From Candidatus Aquabacterium excrementipullorum (GTDB lineage: Bacteria > Pseudomonadota > Gammaproteobacteria > Burkholderiales > Burkholderiaceae_C), in NCBI GenBank assembly GCA_019112875.1, contig DXIO01000091.1:58507-122506 (forward strand): 64,000 nt of DNA, written 5' to 3'. Position numbers and translations under genes: made by a program. Positions 25,456-34,567 of this stretch are shown here, one piece after another. Positions within the stretch are counted from its first letter, which is position 1; each line of letters opens with the position of its first letter. The notes under the pieces are model-generated. The model was given only the letters and a program-made list of their open reading frames with translations. It was not told the DNA's origin and did no database searches.

Positions 25456-26973
25456 TTGACCCCCCTGATTGAACGACTGCGCGCCCTGTCGCCCGAGCAG
25501 CTGCAAGGCATGCGCCGCGGCATTGAAAAGGAGAGCCTGCGCACCACGCCGGATGGCCAACTGGCGCTGACACCGCACCCGCGTCCGCTGGGCTCGGCGC
25601 TGACGAACCCGCACATCACCACCGACTTCAGCGAATCGCAGCTGGAGCTGGTGACCGGCGCGCACACCAGCGCGGCACAGGCCGTTCAAGAACTCACCCG
25701 TGTGCACCAGTTCGTCTACCGCGCCTTGGGCCGCGAGCAGATGTGGGTCAGCAGCATGCCCGGCGATCTGCCGCCGGATGCCGGCATCCCGATCGGCCAG
25801 TACGGCAGCTCCAACGTGGGCCTGGCCAAGCGCGTCTACCGCATCGGCCTGTCGAACCGCTATGGCCCGCGCATGCAGACCATCTCCGGCATCCACTACA
25901 ACTGGTCGATGCCGGGCCTCAGCAACGACGACTATTTCGCGCTGATCCGCAACTTCCGCCGCCAATCCTTCCTGCTGCTGTGGCTGTTCGGCGCCTCGCC
26001 CGCCACCACCGCCGGCTTCGTCGATGGACTGCCGCATGGCCTGCAACCGCTCGGTGACCAGACCATGTACCTGCCGCATGCCACCTCGCTGCGCATGGGC
26101 CGCCTAGGCTACCAGAGCGATGCGCAAGGCGCCCTGGCCGTGAGCTACAACAGCCTCAAGGGTTATGCCGCCTCGTTGCAGGAGGCCTTGACGCGCCCCT
26201 ACCCACCTTACGAGGCCTTGGGCGTTCAGGATGAGGCCGGCGGCTACAAGCAACTGTCCACCTCGCTGCTGCAGATCGAGAACGAGTTCTACAGCACCAT
26301 CCGTCCCAAGCGCGTGATCCGGTCGGGCGAGCGCCCGCTGCATGCCCTGCGCGAACGCGGCGTCGAGTACGTCGAGGTGCGCTGCATGGACCTGAACCCC
26401 TTCCTGCCCGTGGGCATCGACGAGGCCACGGCGCGCTTCCTGGACACCTTCCTGCTGCACTGCCTGCTGTCGGACAGCCCGCCCGACACCCCGCAGGAGA
26501 TCGCGGCCCTGGCGCGCAATCAGCAAAGCACTGCCGCACGCGGGCGCGAACCTGGCCTGCACCTGGAGCGTGACGGCCAGCCCGTGCTGCTGACGGATTG
26601 GGCCCGCGAGATCGTGGACGCCTGCCTGCCGATCGCGGAGCAACTGGATGCCGTGCTGGGTGGCCATGGCCATCGCCAGGCCTGGGAAGCCGCCTCGGCA
26701 GCGGTGAACGACCCGGCCAGGTTGCCATCCGCCGCCGTGGTCGCAGCGATGCAGCAGGATCCCGCAGGGGGCCACGTGGGTTTCGCGCTGGCACGATCGG
26801 CCAACGCGCGAGACGCGTTGCTGGCGCTCGATCTGCCCGAGAACGCGCGCGCCGCCTTCGAGCGGCAGGCCGCCGACTCCATCCAGGAGCAGGCCGCCAT
26901 CGAAGCCGCCGACACCCTGCCCTTCGAGGCCTTCCGGCAAGACTACATGTCGCCCTCACACCTGGTGGTGTGA
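25456..26973 (+). CDS. gshA: Glutamate-cysteine ligase
   Basis: A 505-aa enzyme for the first step of glutathione synthesis (L-Glu + L-Cys + ATP to gamma-glutamylcysteine), proteobacterial class 1. Signatures: RGIEKESLRTTPDGQLAL, HITTDFSESQLELVT, GQYGSSNVGLAKRVYR and QTISGIHYNWSMP near the N-terminus; LQIENEFYSTIRPKR and VEVRCMDLNPF in the centre. The start codon is TTG at 25456, supported by GAGGAGAG about six bases upstream, with no better ATG. Length fits the E. coli type. Convergent with the small ORF beyond it, with no obvious terminator between. Confidence 0.94.
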   Translation: MTPLIERLRALSPEQLQGMRRGIEKESLRTTPDGQLALTPHPRPLGSALTNPHITTDFSESQLELVTGAHTSAAQAVQELTRVHQFVYRALGREQMWVSSMPGDLPPDAGIPIGQYGSSNVGLAKRVYRIGLSNRYGPRMQTISGIHYNWSMPGLSNDDYFALIRNFRRQSFLLLWLFGASPATTAGFVDGLPHGLQPLGDQTMYLPHATSLRMGRLGYQSDAQGALAVSYNSLKGYAASLQEALTRPYPPYEALGVQDEAGGYKQLSTSLLQIENEFYSTIRPKRVIRSGERPLHALRERGVEYVEVRCMDLNPFLPVGIDEATARFLDTFLLHCLLSDSPPDTPQEIAALARNQQSTAARGREPGLHLERDGQPVLLTDWAREIVDACLPIAEQLDAVLGGHGHRQAWEAASAAVNDPARLPSAAVVAAMQQDPAGGHVGFALARSANARDALLALDLPENARAAFERQAADSIQEQAAIEAADTLPFEAFRQDYMSPSHLVV

Positions 26974-26982
26974 GGCCATCGC

Positions 26983-27222
26983 TCAGCAGCGGCCAGAACG
27001 GCGGCTGCGCGGGTTGAGCTTGTCGATCTCCGTCAACTGCTGCTTGAGCAGGATCAGCAGGGTCCGCGCGTCGTCGACCGGAATCGACAGGCAGCTGGTG
27101 GTGGCGGCCTCCTCGCCCTTGCTTTGGCGGGGCTGCACCAGCACATCGACCCCCAGCTCGATCAGGCCCTTGTTGTGCCTGGCCGATTTCAGGCGTTGCA
27201 GTTCGAGGTCGTAGGTCTTCAT
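26983..27222 (-). CDS. Small conserved-type protein coupled to eutC
   Basis: A 79-aa basic protein ([38 protein letters not shown]...) that I do not recognise. It has no signal peptide or membrane helix, and predicts as a beta-rich N-terminal half followed by a helix ([20 protein letters not shown]). Its ATG overlaps the eutC stop as ATGA (4-nt overlap) and has GGAG eight bases upstream, so translation is coupled to EutC and the assignment as a real gene is fairly good. It may be an accessory protein for the ammonia-lyase, or simply carried along. Confidence 0.72.
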   Translation of the reverse strand: MKTYDLELQRLKSARHNKGLIELGVDVLVQPRQSKGEEAATTSCLSIPVDDARTLLILLKQQLTEIDKLNPRSRRSGRC

Positions 27223-28091
27223 GTGTTGTTCTCCGGCGGGGAATCGATGCGGGATTGTCGGGCAATCTCGGGCATCGGCCCGCCGGGCAGCAGGAATGAG
27301 GCGCTCGCCAAGGCACTTTCACCGGCTGGCGTGCCGGTTTCGTCCTTGAGCGCGACACCCGTCAGCCCTCGGCGCCGGGCCTCGTCCATCAGCCAGTGCA
27401 GCTTGTCCGCCGCCTCGGCATACCCCAGGCCCGCCGGCCGGATGTTGGAGATGCAGTTGCGCTGAGCGTCACTCAGGCCCACACGTGGCATCCAGCTCAT
27501 GTACAGGCCCATGCTGTCGGGCGAGCTCAGGCCTGGCCGCTCGCCGATCAGCACCACGACCAGGCGCGCGCCCAGCAGCTCGCCCACCTCGTCGGCCACG
27601 GCCACACGTCCTTGTTCGACCACGCTCAGCGGCGCGATACGCCAGCCCTCGCCCTGAAGGCGCGGCAGCACGGCCTGCAGGAAAGGCAAGGCATGGCGGC
27701 CGATGGCCAGGGCCGACAAGCCATCGGCCACGACGAAGGCCACGTCATGAGGCCTTGCCTCGGCATCGCCGCGACAGGCCAGCAACGCTTCGCGCGATGG
27801 CGCGTCCAGCCGCCGCCCCAGATCCGGCCGCTGCAGGTAGATGCCGCGATCGGCAGCCGCACTGTGCAGGCGCAGGCAGCCGTGGCCCAGTGCCTGCAAG
27901 GCGGCGTGCAGCGCCTCGGCATCCAGTGCCAGGTGCACGGCATCACGGGCCTGCGCATGCGCCAGTTGAAAGGCCAGTTGCGGCGCCGTGGGCTGGCTCA
28001 CCCCGGCACGGCCCAGCGCGATGCGGGCGTCGGTGAGCCGCTTCAACAGCATCCACGGATTGGCGATGACCTTGGCTGCGTGGTCTGGCAT
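27219..28091 (-). CDS. eutC: Ethanolamine ammonia-lyase small subunit
   Basis: The 290-aa light chain of adenosylcobalamin-dependent ethanolamine ammonia-lyase, which with EutB converts ethanolamine to acetaldehyde and ammonia. Family signatures: [48 protein letters not shown] and [21 protein letters not shown]. The ATG at 28091 is 5 nt past the eutB stop (a TTG at 28100 overlapping the eutB stop is the alternative). It is followed by the coupled 79-aa ORF. No microcompartment shell genes, EutA reactivase or aldehyde dehydrogenase are visible, which fits the simple eutBC type that uses ethanolamine as a nitrogen source. Confidence 0.93.
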   Translation of the reverse strand: MPDHAAKVIANPWMLLKRLTDARIALGRAGVSQPTAPQLAFQLAHAQARDAVHLALDAEALHAALQALGHGCLRLHSAAADRGIYLQRPDLGRRLDAPSREALLACRGDAEARPHDVAFVVADGLSALAIGRHALPFLQAVLPRLQGEGWRIAPLSVVEQGRVAVADEVGELLGARLVVVLIGERPGLSSPDSMGLYMSWMPRVGLSDAQRNCISNIRPAGLGYAEAADKLHWLMDEARRRGLTGVALKDETGTPAGESALASASFLLPGGPMPEIARQSRIDSPPENNT

Positions 28092-28096
28092 CGTGC

Positions 28097-29497
28097 TCAA
28101 GCCCCCAACAAGGCTGCTTGAAACAGCGGTGGCAGCGATTCATGCAGCCTGAAGCCCGTGCCCGCTTCGCTGAAGATGCGCGCCTGCGCCAGCCAGGCCT
28201 CGAACTCCGGCGCCGGCCTCAGCCCCAGCACCCGGCGCACATACAGCGCATCGTGGAAGGACGTGGTCTGGTAGTTCAGCATGATGTCGTCCGCGCCTGG
28301 CACACCCATCACATACGTGCAGCCAGCCGCGCCCAGCAGGGTCAGCAACGTGTCCATGTCGTCCTGGTCGGCCTCGGCATGGTTGGTGTAGCAGACGTCG
28401 CAGCCCATGGGCAGGCCCATCAGTTTGGCGCAGAAGTGGTCCTCCAGCCCGGCGCGGATGATCTGCTTGCCGTCATACAGATACTCCGGACCGATGAAGC
28501 CCACCACGCTGTTGACCAGCAGCGGCTTGAACGCACGCGCCACCGCATAGGCCCGCGCCTCGCAGGTCTGCTGATCGACGCCATGGTGGCCATGGGCCGA
28601 CAGCGCGCTGCCCTGCCCCGTCTCGAAATACATCACGTTGTCGCCTACGGTGCCGCGCTTCAAGGACAGCGCGGCATCGCGCGCCTCGGCCAGCAGCGCC
28701 AGGCTGACGCCAAAGCTCTGGTTGGTGGCCTCGGTGCCCCCGATGGACTGGAACACCAGGTCCACCGGCGCGCCGCGCTCGATGGCGGTCAAGGTGTTGG
28801 TCACGTGGGTCAGCACGCACGACTGCGTGGGGATGCCGTAGTGCGCGATCACCTCGGCCAGCATCGTCACCAGGCGGATCACCTGGGGCACGTTGTCGCT
28901 GGCCGGGTTGATGCCGACCACCGCATCGCCGCTGCCGTACATCAGGCCATCGAGCACGCTGGCCGCGATGCCGCTGGCGTCGTCCGTCGGGTGGTTGGGC
29001 TGCAGCCGCGTGGACAGTCGGCCCGGCAAGCCGATGGTGTTGCGGAAGGCCGATCGCACCTCGCACTTGCGGGCCACCAGGATCAAGTCCTGATTGCGCA
29101 TCAGCTTGGTCACGGCGGCGGCCATCTCGGGCGTGATGCCCGGCGCCACGCTGGCAAGCACGGCCGAATCGGTGTCGTCGGCCAGCAGCCAGTTGCGGAA
29201 GTCGCCCACCGTGAGGTGCGATATCGGCGCGAAGGCCTGCGCATCGTGCGTGTCGATGATCAGGCGCGTGACCTCGTCTTCCTCGTAGGGAATCAGCGCC
29301 TCATCGAGGAAGGTGCGCAAAGGCAGTTCGGACAGCGCCATCTGCGCCACCACGCGCTCCTGCGCGGTGTGCGCAACCACACCGGCCAGCACATCGCCCG
29401 ATCGCGCGGGCGTGGCCTTGGCCATCAGGTCTTTCAGGTCGCGAAAGCTGTGCGTGTGCACGCCGACGCGGTGGGTGTAGGAGGCAGCTGGGGGCAT
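28097..29497 (-). CDS. eutB: Ethanolamine ammonia-lyase large subunit
   Basis: The 466-aa catalytic heavy chain of ethanolamine ammonia-lyase, a TIM-barrel protein that binds ethanolamine and works with B12 held at the EutC interface. Clear signatures: [103 protein letters not shown] and [19 protein letters not shown] trim the track ORF to ATG 29497 (MPPAASYTH), which fits the ~450-aa family length; no strong ribosome site distinguishes it. No permease (Eat/EutH) or EutR-like regulator is adjacent. Confidence 0.93.
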   Translation of the reverse strand: MPPAASYTHRVGVHTHSFRDLKDLMAKATPARSGDVLAGVVAHTAQERVVAQMALSELPLRTFLDEALIPYEEDEVTRLIIDTHDAQAFAPISHLTVGDFRNWLLADDTDSAVLASVAPGITPEMAAAVTKLMRNQDLILVARKCEVRSAFRNTIGLPGRLSTRLQPNHPTDDASGIAASVLDGLMYGSGDAVVGINPASDNVPQVIRLVTMLAEVIAHYGIPTQSCVLTHVTNTLTAIERGAPVDLVFQSIGGTEATNQSFGVSLALLAEARDAALSLKRGTVGDNVMYFETGQGSALSAHGHHGVDQQTCEARAYAVARAFKPLLVNSVVGFIGPEYLYDGKQIIRAGLEDHFCAKLMGLPMGCDVCYTNHAEADQDDMDTLLTLLGAAGCTYVMGVPGADDIMLNYQTTSFHDALYVRRVLGLRPAPEFEAWLAQARIFSEAGTGFRLHESLPPLFQAALLGA

Positions 29498-29643
29498 GGC
29501 GAGCGTGGTCGAACATCGGGCCCCGGCAAGAGCGCCGGCAAAGACGGATGCCTGCAGCCTGCCATCGGCATGCTGGCCTTGCAAGCAATGAAGATGCCCG
29601 ATGCGCGGGCAAGGCTTCAGGCGATCGACACCACCAACAGGCC

Positions 29644-31044
29644 TCAGCCCTCGTCTGCGTCGTCCACGGCAGGCGCCTGAACGCCCCCCCGCAACTGCGC
29701 CAGCCGATCACCGATCTTGATCTCCAGCCCGCGCGGCACAGGCTTGTAGAAGGCCTGCGGCGCCATGCCGTCGGGGAAGTACTGCTCGCCCTTGGCCACG
29801 CCACCGGGCTCGTCGTGCGCATAACGGTAGTTCGCGCCGTGGCCCAGTTCCTTCATCAGCTTGGTGGGCGCATTGCGCAGGTGCATGGGCACGGGCCGGC
29901 TCTGGTCCTTGGCCACCCAGGCGCGCGCGGCCTTGTAGGCCACATAGGCTGCATTGCTCTTGGGCGCCATGGCCAGGTAGATCACGCACTGCGCCAGGGT
30001 CAGTTCGCCTTCGGGGCTGCCCAGGCGCTCGTAGGTCTCGGCGGCATCGAGCGCCATGCGCAGCGCGCGCGGATCGGCCAGACCGATGTCCTCGCTGGCC
30101 ATGCGCACCAGGCGCCGCACGATGTAGCGCGGATCCACGCCGCCATCGAGCATGCGCACGAACCAGTACAGCGCGGCATCCGGATCGGAGCCGCGCACCG
30201 ATTTGTGCAGCGCGGAGATCGTGTCGTAGAACTGATCGCCCCCCTTGTCGTAGCGGCGCAGTTGCTCGCCCAGCGAGCGCTCCAGGGCGGCCTCGTCGAT
30301 CTCGGCCTGCCCACGCAGCAAGCCGGCCAGCGTCTCGTAGGTATTGAGCAGGCGGCGCGCATCGCCATCGGCATAGGCGATGAGCCGATCGGCCGCGGAA
30401 GGTGTCAACGCCGGGCCTTGCAGTTCGGTCTGGCCGCGTTGCAGCAACTCGCGCATCGCGGCTTCGTCCATCGAGCGCAGCACGTGCACGGTGGCGCGCG
30501 ACAGCAGCGCCGCGTTCACCTCGAACGACGGGTTCTCGGTGGTGGCCCCGATGAAGGTGAACAGGCCCGACTCCACATGCGGCAGGAAGGCGTCCTGCTG
30601 TCCCTTGTTGAAGCGGTGCACCTCGTCGACGAACACGATGGTGCGCCGGCCACGCTGCTGCGCCATCTGCGCGTAGTCCACCGCCTCGCGGATGTCCTTG
30701 ATGCCGCCCAGCACGGCCGAGATGGTCACGAATTCCGCGTCCACCGCGCCGGCCATCAGGCGCGCCAGCGTGGTCTTGCCCACGCCAGGCGGCCCCCACA
30801 GGATCATCGAATGCGGCTGGCCCGATCCAAACGCCACGCGCAGCGGCTGTCCCGGGCCCAGCAGGTGCGCTTGCCCGGCGACCTCGTCCAGCGTCCTGGG
30901 GCGCAGGCGCTCGGCCAGTGGGGCGTGCGGCGACGCCGCTTGCCGGCTGGCGCGTTTGGGCAAATCGCCCGATGCCTTCGGGGTTCCGGGCGCATGGCCG
31001 CCGTCACCGGGCGGGTCGAGGGGCAGATCAAGGCTTTCCTGCAT
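29644..31044 (-). CDS. rarA: Replication-associated recombination protein A (RarA/MgsA AAA+ ATPase)
   Basis: A 466-aa AAA+ ATPase related to clamp loaders that acts at stalled replication forks. It shows PLAERLRPRTLDEVAGQAHLLG, Walker A WGPPGVGKTTLA, Walker B TIVFVDEVHRFNKGQQD, sensor 1 GATTENPSFEVN, and the C-terminal tetramerisation region (YDTISALHKSVRGSDPDAALYW). The start is taken as ATG 31044 (MQESLDLPL), giving a normal N-terminus; the track extends to 31119. The ftsK-lolA-rarA order known in enterobacteria is kept here, but with other genes inserted between lolA and rarA. Confidence 0.92.
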   Translation of the reverse strand: MQESLDLPLDPPGDGGHAPGTPKASGDLPKRASRQAASPHAPLAERLRPRTLDEVAGQAHLLGPGQPLRVAFGSGQPHSMILWGPPGVGKTTLARLMAGAVDAEFVTISAVLGGIKDIREAVDYAQMAQQRGRRTIVFVDEVHRFNKGQQDAFLPHVESGLFTFIGATTENPSFEVNAALLSRATVHVLRSMDEAAMRELLQRGQTELQGPALTPSAADRLIAYADGDARRLLNTYETLAGLLRGQAEIDEAALERSLGEQLRRYDKGGDQFYDTISALHKSVRGSDPDAALYWFVRMLDGGVDPRYIVRRLVRMASEDIGLADPRALRMALDAAETYERLGSPEGELTLAQCVIYLAMAPKSNAAYVAYKAARAWVAKDQSRPVPMHLRNAPTKLMKELGHGANYRYAHDEPGGVAKGEQYFPDGMAPQAFYKPVPRGLEIKIGDRLAQLRGGVQAPAVDDADEG

Positions 31045-31193
31045 ACCCTGATTGTCGCAGCCCGCCCAAGCCCCCGGAGTAACCCTTGATAACCCCCCTT
31101 CAAACGCCCAATTCATCACGTTTACCCGCTATTGCCCTCTGTTTGATCGGCGCATGCTGAAGCTCTCATCCACCTTTGCACAGAGGTTTCGTC

Positions 31194-31301
31194 ATGCTGA
31201 CCATTGGTATCCTTTGCCTTGTCGCCGTGCCCGCTCTGCTGTTTTTTGGCGTTCGCGGCCTCCGCACTGCCAACGATCTCTCGATGAAGCGCCCCGAGTA
31301 A
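31194..31301 (+). CDS. 35-aa single-helix membrane protein (below ORF-track cutoff)
   Basis: ATG 31194 to TAA 31301 encodes 35 residues: a hydrophobic segment (MLTIGILCLVAVPALLFFG) followed by a short polar, basic tail ending SMKRPE. This is the layout of a small single-span membrane protein. GAGG sits eight bases before the ATG. The codon pattern and stop look natural, and the gene lies in a gap of ~675 bp otherwise free of genes between rarA and the helicase. I do not recognise it. Conservation in relatives would be decisive; a chance ORF of this size remains possible. Confidence 0.5.
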   Translation: MLTIGILCLVAVPALLFFGVRGLRTANDLSMKRPE

Positions 31302-31375
31302 GGGCCCACGCACTGCGGTGTCAGAGCGGTCCCCGCTCTTCCCGCACCGGCCCGCATCAGCGGCGCCTGAGGGGG

Positions 31376-31404
31376 TGGACAACTCCGTACAAACCCGCCA
31401 TAAT
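31376..31404 (+). promoter_or_regulatory. Sigma-70-type promoter for the helicase gene
   Basis: TGGACA (31376-31381), a 17-bp spacer, then CATAAT (31399-31404). Each hexamer matches the consensus at five of six positions with ideal spacing. Transcription would begin near 31411, leaving a leader of about 310 nt before the helicase start codon at 31721. It also lies 75 bp beyond the 35-aa ORF, which would need a separate promoter. Confidence 0.72.
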
Positions 31405-31720
31405 GGCGGTCTTCGCTTGTTATGAAGCGGATGCAAGTTCATCCCCTCTGACCTTTTTCAAGCCGGGTTGCACCGTCGGGTGCCAACCAAAAACGTGTCT
31501 TGAGTTCCGGTTGGCGGCGATGCCGTCGCTCTCAAACCGACTCACCGTGACCCCTCAGCGCCGAGCGCGCTTGTCACGAAGTACGGACACGAATCCCACA
31601 GCGACCTAACCAAGCCCTGTGCTGGCAACGAGCCACACGGGCTTTGCGGCTTTGGCCTTTTCGCGACCCCATCGTGGTCGACGGGCCAGCGCCGCGCTTT
31701 GCCTTGGCTTGAAAGAAGTT
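31405..31720 (+). promoter_or_regulatory. Long structured 5' leader of the DEAD-box helicase gene
   Basis: No coding capacity is evident in this ~316-nt stretch. It contains a 7-bp inverted repeat, GCCAACC (31482-31488) and GGTTGGC (31509-31515), with a 20-nt loop, plus several shorter complementarities. Long leaders on cold-shock and DEAD-box helicase mRNAs are established sites of post-transcriptional control in other bacteria; that role here is inference. No match to a known riboswitch class was recognised. Confidence 0.45.
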
Positions 31721-33724
31721 ATGAACAACGATCACGACAACATCGACAACACCACCCCGTCGCAGGACGTGGCGCCCGCCATCGACGAGCACACGGCGTC
31801 GCAGCTGGACGCCCTGAGCCGCCGCCTGGAAGCCGAAGCCCGCGCCGACGCGGCCTTTGGCGATGGCGAACAACTCGAAGGCGAAGAAGCCCCCGCCGAT
31901 GGCGCCGGCTTCGCCGACCTGGGCCTGAGCCCCCTGCTGATCCAGGCCCTGGCCGATTCCGGCTACAGCAACCCGACGGACGTGCAGATGCGCGCCATCC
32001 CGGCGGCCCTGGAAGGCAAGGACCTGCGCGTGGCCTCCAGCACCGGCAGCGGCAAGACCGCCGCCTTCATGCTGCCCGCGCTGGAGCGCATCATCGCCGC
32101 CCGTGGCGACAACACCAAGCGCCGCGAAAAGGGCAAGGTGCACGGCCCGCGCGTGCTGGTGCTGGCCCCCACCCGTGAACTGGCCCTGCAAGTGGCCAAG
32201 GCCGCCTCCACCTACGGCCGCCACATGCAAGGCCTGCGCGTGGCCACCGTCGTGGGCGGCGTGCCCTACGGCTACCAGCTCAAGGCCCTGAAGGGCCCGC
32301 TGGATGTGCTGATCGCCACCCCCGGCCGCCTGCTGGACCACCTCAACAGCGGCGCCGCCGTGCTGAGCAACCTGGAAACGCTGGTGCTCGACGAAGCCGA
32401 CCGCATGCTGGACATGGGCTTCATCGAGGACATCGAGACCATCGCCCAGCAGACCCCCGAAGACCGCCAGACGCTGATGTTCAGCGCCACCTTCGCCGGT
32501 CACGTGGGCAAGCTGGCCGAACGCCTGACGCGCAACTCGCTGAACATCGAAGTGGCCTCGCACACCGACAGCCACGACAACATCGAGCAGCGCCTGCACG
32601 TGGCCGACACCCTGGCCCACAAGAACGACCTGCTGGACCACCTGCTGACCACCAAGGACGTGGACCAGGCCGTGGTGTTCACCAGCACCCAGCGTGATGC
32701 CGACATCCTGGCCGACCGCCTGGCCGACATGGGCCACGCCGTGGCCGCGCTGCACGGAGGCATGCCGCAAGGCCGCCGCAACCGCGTGCTGCAAGGCCTG
32801 CGCATGGGCCAGCTGCGCGTGCTGGTCGCCACCGACGTGGCCGCCCGCGGCATCGACGTGCCCACGATCACCCACGTGATCAACTACGGCATGCCGATGA
32901 AGCCGGAAGACTACGTGCACCGCATCGGCCGCACGGGCCGTGCCGGTCGCAGCGGCCTGGCCGTGACGCTGGCCGAGCGCCGCGACATCCCGATGGTGCG
33001 CCGCATCGAGCGCTTCACCACGCAACGCATCCCCGAGGCCGTCATCGCCGGCCTGGAGCCCAAGACCAAGCTGCAGGCCGAGCGCGGTGGCCCCGCACGC
33101 GGCAAGAAGCCGATGCCCGGCCAACGCCACCGTGATGACCGCGGCTTCGGCGGCGGTTCGCGCGGCGGCTTCGGCGGCGACCGTGGTGATCGCGGTTTCG
33201 GCGGCGAACGCAACTTCGGTGACCGTGGTGGCGAGCGCAGCTTCAACGACCGCGGCGATCGTGGTGGTTTCGGTGGCGGCGACCGCGCCGGCTTCGGTGG
33301 CCCGCGTGCTGGCTTCAGCAAGCCCGAGCACCACGACCCGCGCTTCCGCCCGTTCGAAGGCGACAACGGCCAGGGCCCGCGTGAAGGCCGTGACGGTGGT
33401 GGCTTCAAGCCCCGCCATGGCGATCGCCCGCACGGCGAGCGTTCGTTCGGTGACCGCGCCCATGGCGACCGCCCCTTCGGCGACCGTCCGCACCGTGGTG
33501 ACCGTGAGCAGCGTCCGTTCGGCGACAAGCCTGCCTTTGGCGACAAGCCCTTCGGCGACCGCAAGCCTTTCGGCGGCAAGCCGGCCGGCGCTGGCAAGCC
33601 CTACGCGGGCAAGTCCTTCAGCGGCGACCGCAAGCCCTTCGGCGACAAGCCTGGCTTCAAGTCGGGTGGCCCCAAGCCTGGCTTCGGTGGCAAGCGCCCC
33701 GGCTTCGGCAAGCGCGAAGGCTGA
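31721..33724 (+). CDS. rhlE: DEAD-box RNA helicase, RhlE type, with long FG/GDR low-complexity tail
   Basis: A 667-aa ATP-dependent RNA helicase. It shows a Q motif (GYSNPTDVQMRAIP), motif I SSTGSGKTAAF, motif II VLDEADRMLDMGF, motif III MFSATF, and motifs IV-VI including RGIDVPTITHVINYGMP and HRIGRTGRAGRSG. The catalytic core occupies roughly residues 60-430. The last ~200 residues are a low-complexity basic tail of GFGGDRGDRG and FGDR/FGDK/KPFG repeats, longer than in E. coli RhlE and rich in Arg, Gly and Phe, as in RNA-binding or condensate-forming tails. Start ATG 31721 follows a purine-rich GAAAGAAG; the track ORF from 31619 reads into the leader. Confidence 0.92.
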   Translation: MNNDHDNIDNTTPSQDVAPAIDEHTASQLDALSRRLEAEARADAAFGDGEQLEGEEAPADGAGFADLGLSPLLIQALADSGYSNPTDVQMRAIPAALEGKDLRVASSTGSGKTAAFMLPALERIIAARGDNTKRREKGKVHGPRVLVLAPTRELALQVAKAASTYGRHMQGLRVATVVGGVPYGYQLKALKGPLDVLIATPGRLLDHLNSGAAVLSNLETLVLDEADRMLDMGFIEDIETIAQQTPEDRQTLMFSATFAGHVGKLAERLTRNSLNIEVASHTDSHDNIEQRLHVADTLAHKNDLLDHLLTTKDVDQAVVFTSTQRDADILADRLADMGHAVAALHGGMPQGRRNRVLQGLRMGQLRVLVATDVAARGIDVPTITHVINYGMPMKPEDYVHRIGRTGRAGRSGLAVTLAERRDIPMVRRIERFTTQRIPEAVIAGLEPKTKLQAERGGPARGKKPMPGQRHRDDRGFGGGSRGGFGGDRGDRGFGGERNFGDRGGERSFNDRGDRGGFGGGDRAGFGGPRAGFSKPEHHDPRFRPFEGDNGQGPREGRDGGGFKPRHGDRPHGERSFGDRAHGDRPFGDRPHRGDREQRPFGDKPAFGDKPFGDRKPFGGKPAGAGKPYAGKSFSGDRKPFGDKPGFKSGGPKPGFGGKRPGFGKREG

Positions 33725-33747
33725 TCAGGCCTTGATGTCGTGAGCAG

Positions 33748-33766
33748 GCCGGCGGCAACCGCCGGC
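33748..33766. terminator. Strong hairpin between convergent rhlE and lolA
   Basis: GCCGGCGG (33748-33755), loop CAA, CCGCCGGC (33759-33766), with further outer pairing between GAGCAG and CTGCTC. No U-tract follows on either strand, so it may act weakly or protect transcript ends; a terminator role is inferred from its position between two converging genes. Confidence 0.45.
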
Positions 33767-33800
33767 TCTGCTGCTCAAGTCAAGCCCGAGATCGCTCGGA

Positions 33801-34520
33801 TCAGGGCTGCTTGAGCACATCCGCCCCCGCCGGGGGCGTGAATTGAAAGCGCGAAGCCGGCACCGCCGACTTCGTGTCGAAACGGGTGAAGTCCAGTCGC
33901 GACTTCTGCCCGAAGCTGTCGAGCACTTCCAGGGCCACCAGCGTGCCCCCCGTGAAGCCGACACGCACCGATTGGAACTGCCCGTCCTTCGCACGAGGCA
34001 AGGCTTCGGCCCATTCGATCAAACCTGCCGCCTGCGTTGTCGCCGGGGTCGCGGACGCCGCACCCTGTGATCCCGTGGGTGGCACGGCTTTGAGCGTGAA
34101 ATCCTTCTCCAGTGACGATCCCGACAGCAGCGCCGCCGGCGTGGCGCCCAGAGCCTGGCTCATGGGGCGCTCCGTCACCTGGTTCAGGTCGGCGTCGTAC
34201 TGCCACACCGTCTTGCCGTCACCCACGATCAACTGCTCCATCGGCTTGTCGTAAGCGAAGCGGAAGCGGTTGGGGCGCTGGAACTCCAGCGTGCCGGTCG
34301 AGGTGCGCACCTTCTTGCCATCCGGCGAAGTCACCGTCTGCTTGAAACTGGACTGGCCGCTGTGCACGTCTTTCACGAAGGCGCGCAGCGAAGCCACGGC
34401 ATCGGCATGCGCAGGGGCTGCCCACGAAGCCGACACGCACGCGGCCATCACGGCCACACGAGATACCGTGGAAACATGGGAAAGAACGACAGCGGGCGCG
34501 GTGTACCAAGACTGCTTCAT
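33801..34520 (-). CDS. lolA: Outer-membrane lipoprotein carrier protein LolA
   Basis: A 239-aa periplasmic chaperone that carries lipoproteins from the LolCDE complex to LolB. It has a signal peptide ending AAPAHA, then the LolA pattern: LRAFVKDVHSGQSSFKQTV, GTLEFQRPNRFRFAYDKP, IVGDGKTVWQYDADLNQVTERP and RLDFTRFD. Length is normal for betaproteobacterial LolA; a Thr/Ala-rich insertion (GSQGAASATPATTQA) lies in a loop. The N-terminus is long (possible internal starts), with GGAAGG about ten bases before ATG 34520. In enterobacteria it directly follows ftsK; here a PEP-CTERM gene separates them. Confidence 0.9.
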   Translation of the reverse strand: MKQSWYTAPAVVLSHVSTVSRVAVMAACVSASWAAPAHADAVASLRAFVKDVHSGQSSFKQTVTSPDGKKVRTSTGTLEFQRPNRFRFAYDKPMEQLIVGDGKTVWQYDADLNQVTERPMSQALGATPAALLSGSSLEKDFTLKAVPPTGSQGAASATPATTQAAGLIEWAEALPRAKDGQFQSVRVGFTGGTLVALEVLDSFGQKSRLDFTRFDTKSAVPASRFQFTPPAGADVLKQP

Positions 34521-34567
34521 CGGATCAGGGCCTTCCAGTGGGATCGGATATCCGATTGTTCCATGGC

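Noticed and set aside
31574-33493. 639-aa minus-strand ORF antisense to the helicase
   Set aside because: Low-complexity mirror of the helicase and its repeat tail, with no plausible start signal.
33130-33720. Possible CRISPR-like or minisatellite array
   Set aside because: Repeats are degenerate, in frame and encode the helicase tail; there are no regular spacers.
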